6,311 nucleotides of DNA from Clostridia bacterium DTU080 (GTDB lineage Bacteria; Bacillota; Limnochordia; DTU080), in the NCBI GenBank assembly GCA_001513395.1, contig LFTP01000224.1:1-6311 (forward strand). The letters run 5' to 3'. Under the pieces are notes generated by a model. The model was not told the origin of the DNA and made no database searches. It saw only the letters and a list, made by a program, of their open reading frames with translations. This document shows, piece by piece, positions 5,979 through 6,311 of the stretch. Position 1 is the first letter of the stretch, and each line of letters starts with the position of its first letter. Made by a program: the position numbers and the translations under genes.

Positions 5979-6311
5979 ATGCGAAGACCCTGCAGAGACA
6001 GCGAGCGGTACTTCAAACATCGTAGTGAGAACAACGCATCCGGGACTGTCAGCTTGGTACCGGGCGGATTGACTATCGTTTTGGTTGTTATGATGGTCGG
6101 ATTCGTCGCAGTGGCGTCATTTGCCAAACAGACGTTGCAAGTCATGGTCCATGAAGGCGGCGATTATCTCGAGCGTACCATGCAGTACTGGGAGATCTTC
6201 GACCATGAAAACCCTGATATAGACGTCGAAATCATCGCCGGCCCCGGGGGCGGATCATCGCCGGAAGAAAAGCTGGCTGTGATGGTCGCGGCAGGTATAC
6301 CGCCGGATCTG
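5979..6311 (+). CDS. Second sugar-binding protein (family 1 solute-binding), 5' part only
   Basis: The first 111 codons of a paralogue of the preceding binding protein; the gene runs off the window. From the shared K-Q-T-L-Q start of the mature chain to P-P-D-L at the window edge, 51 of 62 residues match the first copy (hand alignment), with identical runs such as GDYLERTMQ and GGSSPEEKLAVMVAAG. The hydrophobic signal core (GLTIVLVVMMVGFVAVASFA, residues 30-49) also matches, with probable cleavage at S47-F48-A49/K50 and no lipobox. The ATG at 5979 is preferred because AAGGGGG (5963-5969) lies upstream at suitable spacing and the following AGAATGCGA context matches the first gene's start. This leaves a 29-residue polar n-region, against 4 residues in the first copy. 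An in-frame ATG at 5949 and TTGs at 6054 and 6069 are alternatives with poorer ribosome binding sites. Role: capture of an oligosaccharide for an ABC importer, perhaps with changed specificity. Confidence 0.85.
   Translation, partial: MRRPCRDSERYFKHRSENNASGTVSLVPGGLTIVLVVMMVGFVAVASFAKQTLQVMVHEGGDYLERTMQYWEIFDHENPDIDVEIIAGPGGGSSPEEKLAVMVAAGIPPDL

Noticed and set aside
5840..6025. 61-aa open frame overlapping the start of the second binding-protein gene
   Set aside because: The GTG start lacks a ribosome binding site. Internal TTG/ATG starts after GGAGG (5870-5874) are badly spaced, the composition is not protein-like, and it overlaps the better-supported gene. A short leader peptide cannot be fully excluded.

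Overview
The window looks like a bacterial carbohydrate-foraging locus of moderate-to-high GC. All genes are on the + strand, with strong GGAGG-type ribosome binding sites and GTG/ATG starts. The host cannot be named with certainty. Two features are compatible with a Bacillota-type (for example Limnochordia-like) or other anaerobic polysaccharide-degrading lineage, but this is a weak inference: secreted solute-binding proteins with plain signal-peptidase I signals and no lipobox, and a GGGGCTGTCCC/GGGACAGCCCC hairpin of the kind common in that phylum.

Layout, left to right. (1) 26-61: a perfect 14-bp hairpin, probably the terminator of a gene left of the window. (2) 108-626: a small flavin reductase-like FMN-binding split-barrel protein, followed directly by a 9-bp hairpin. 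(3) 649-792: a gap with inverted repeats that may be the control region of the next gene. (4) 793-4173: a very large (1126 aa) secreted heparinase II/III-type polysaccharide lyase with extra C-terminal Ig-like and beta-sandwich modules. (5) 4266-5522: a family 1 extracellular sugar-binding protein of an ABC importer. (6) 5523-5978: a 456-bp non-coding stretch with a 12-bp hairpin and a good intrinsic terminator candidate. (7) 5979 to the window end: the 5' part of a second sugar-binding protein, about 82% identical (51 of 62 residues by hand alignment) to the first over the start of the mature chain, but with an unusually long N-terminal extension.

How it fits together (inference): the secreted lyase would cleave a uronic-acid-containing polysaccharide outside the cell, and the binding protein(s) would capture the oligosaccharides for an ABC importer. 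The importer permeases and ATPase are not in the window. The flavin reductase-like gene is separated by hairpins and is probably unrelated. I see no CRISPR array, tRNA, rRNA, insertion sequence or defence system. The most notable points are the tandem, diverged binding-protein duplication without permeases in between, the remodelled 5' end of the second copy, and the unusual lyase architecture with a Glu where family members usually have a metal-binding Asp.
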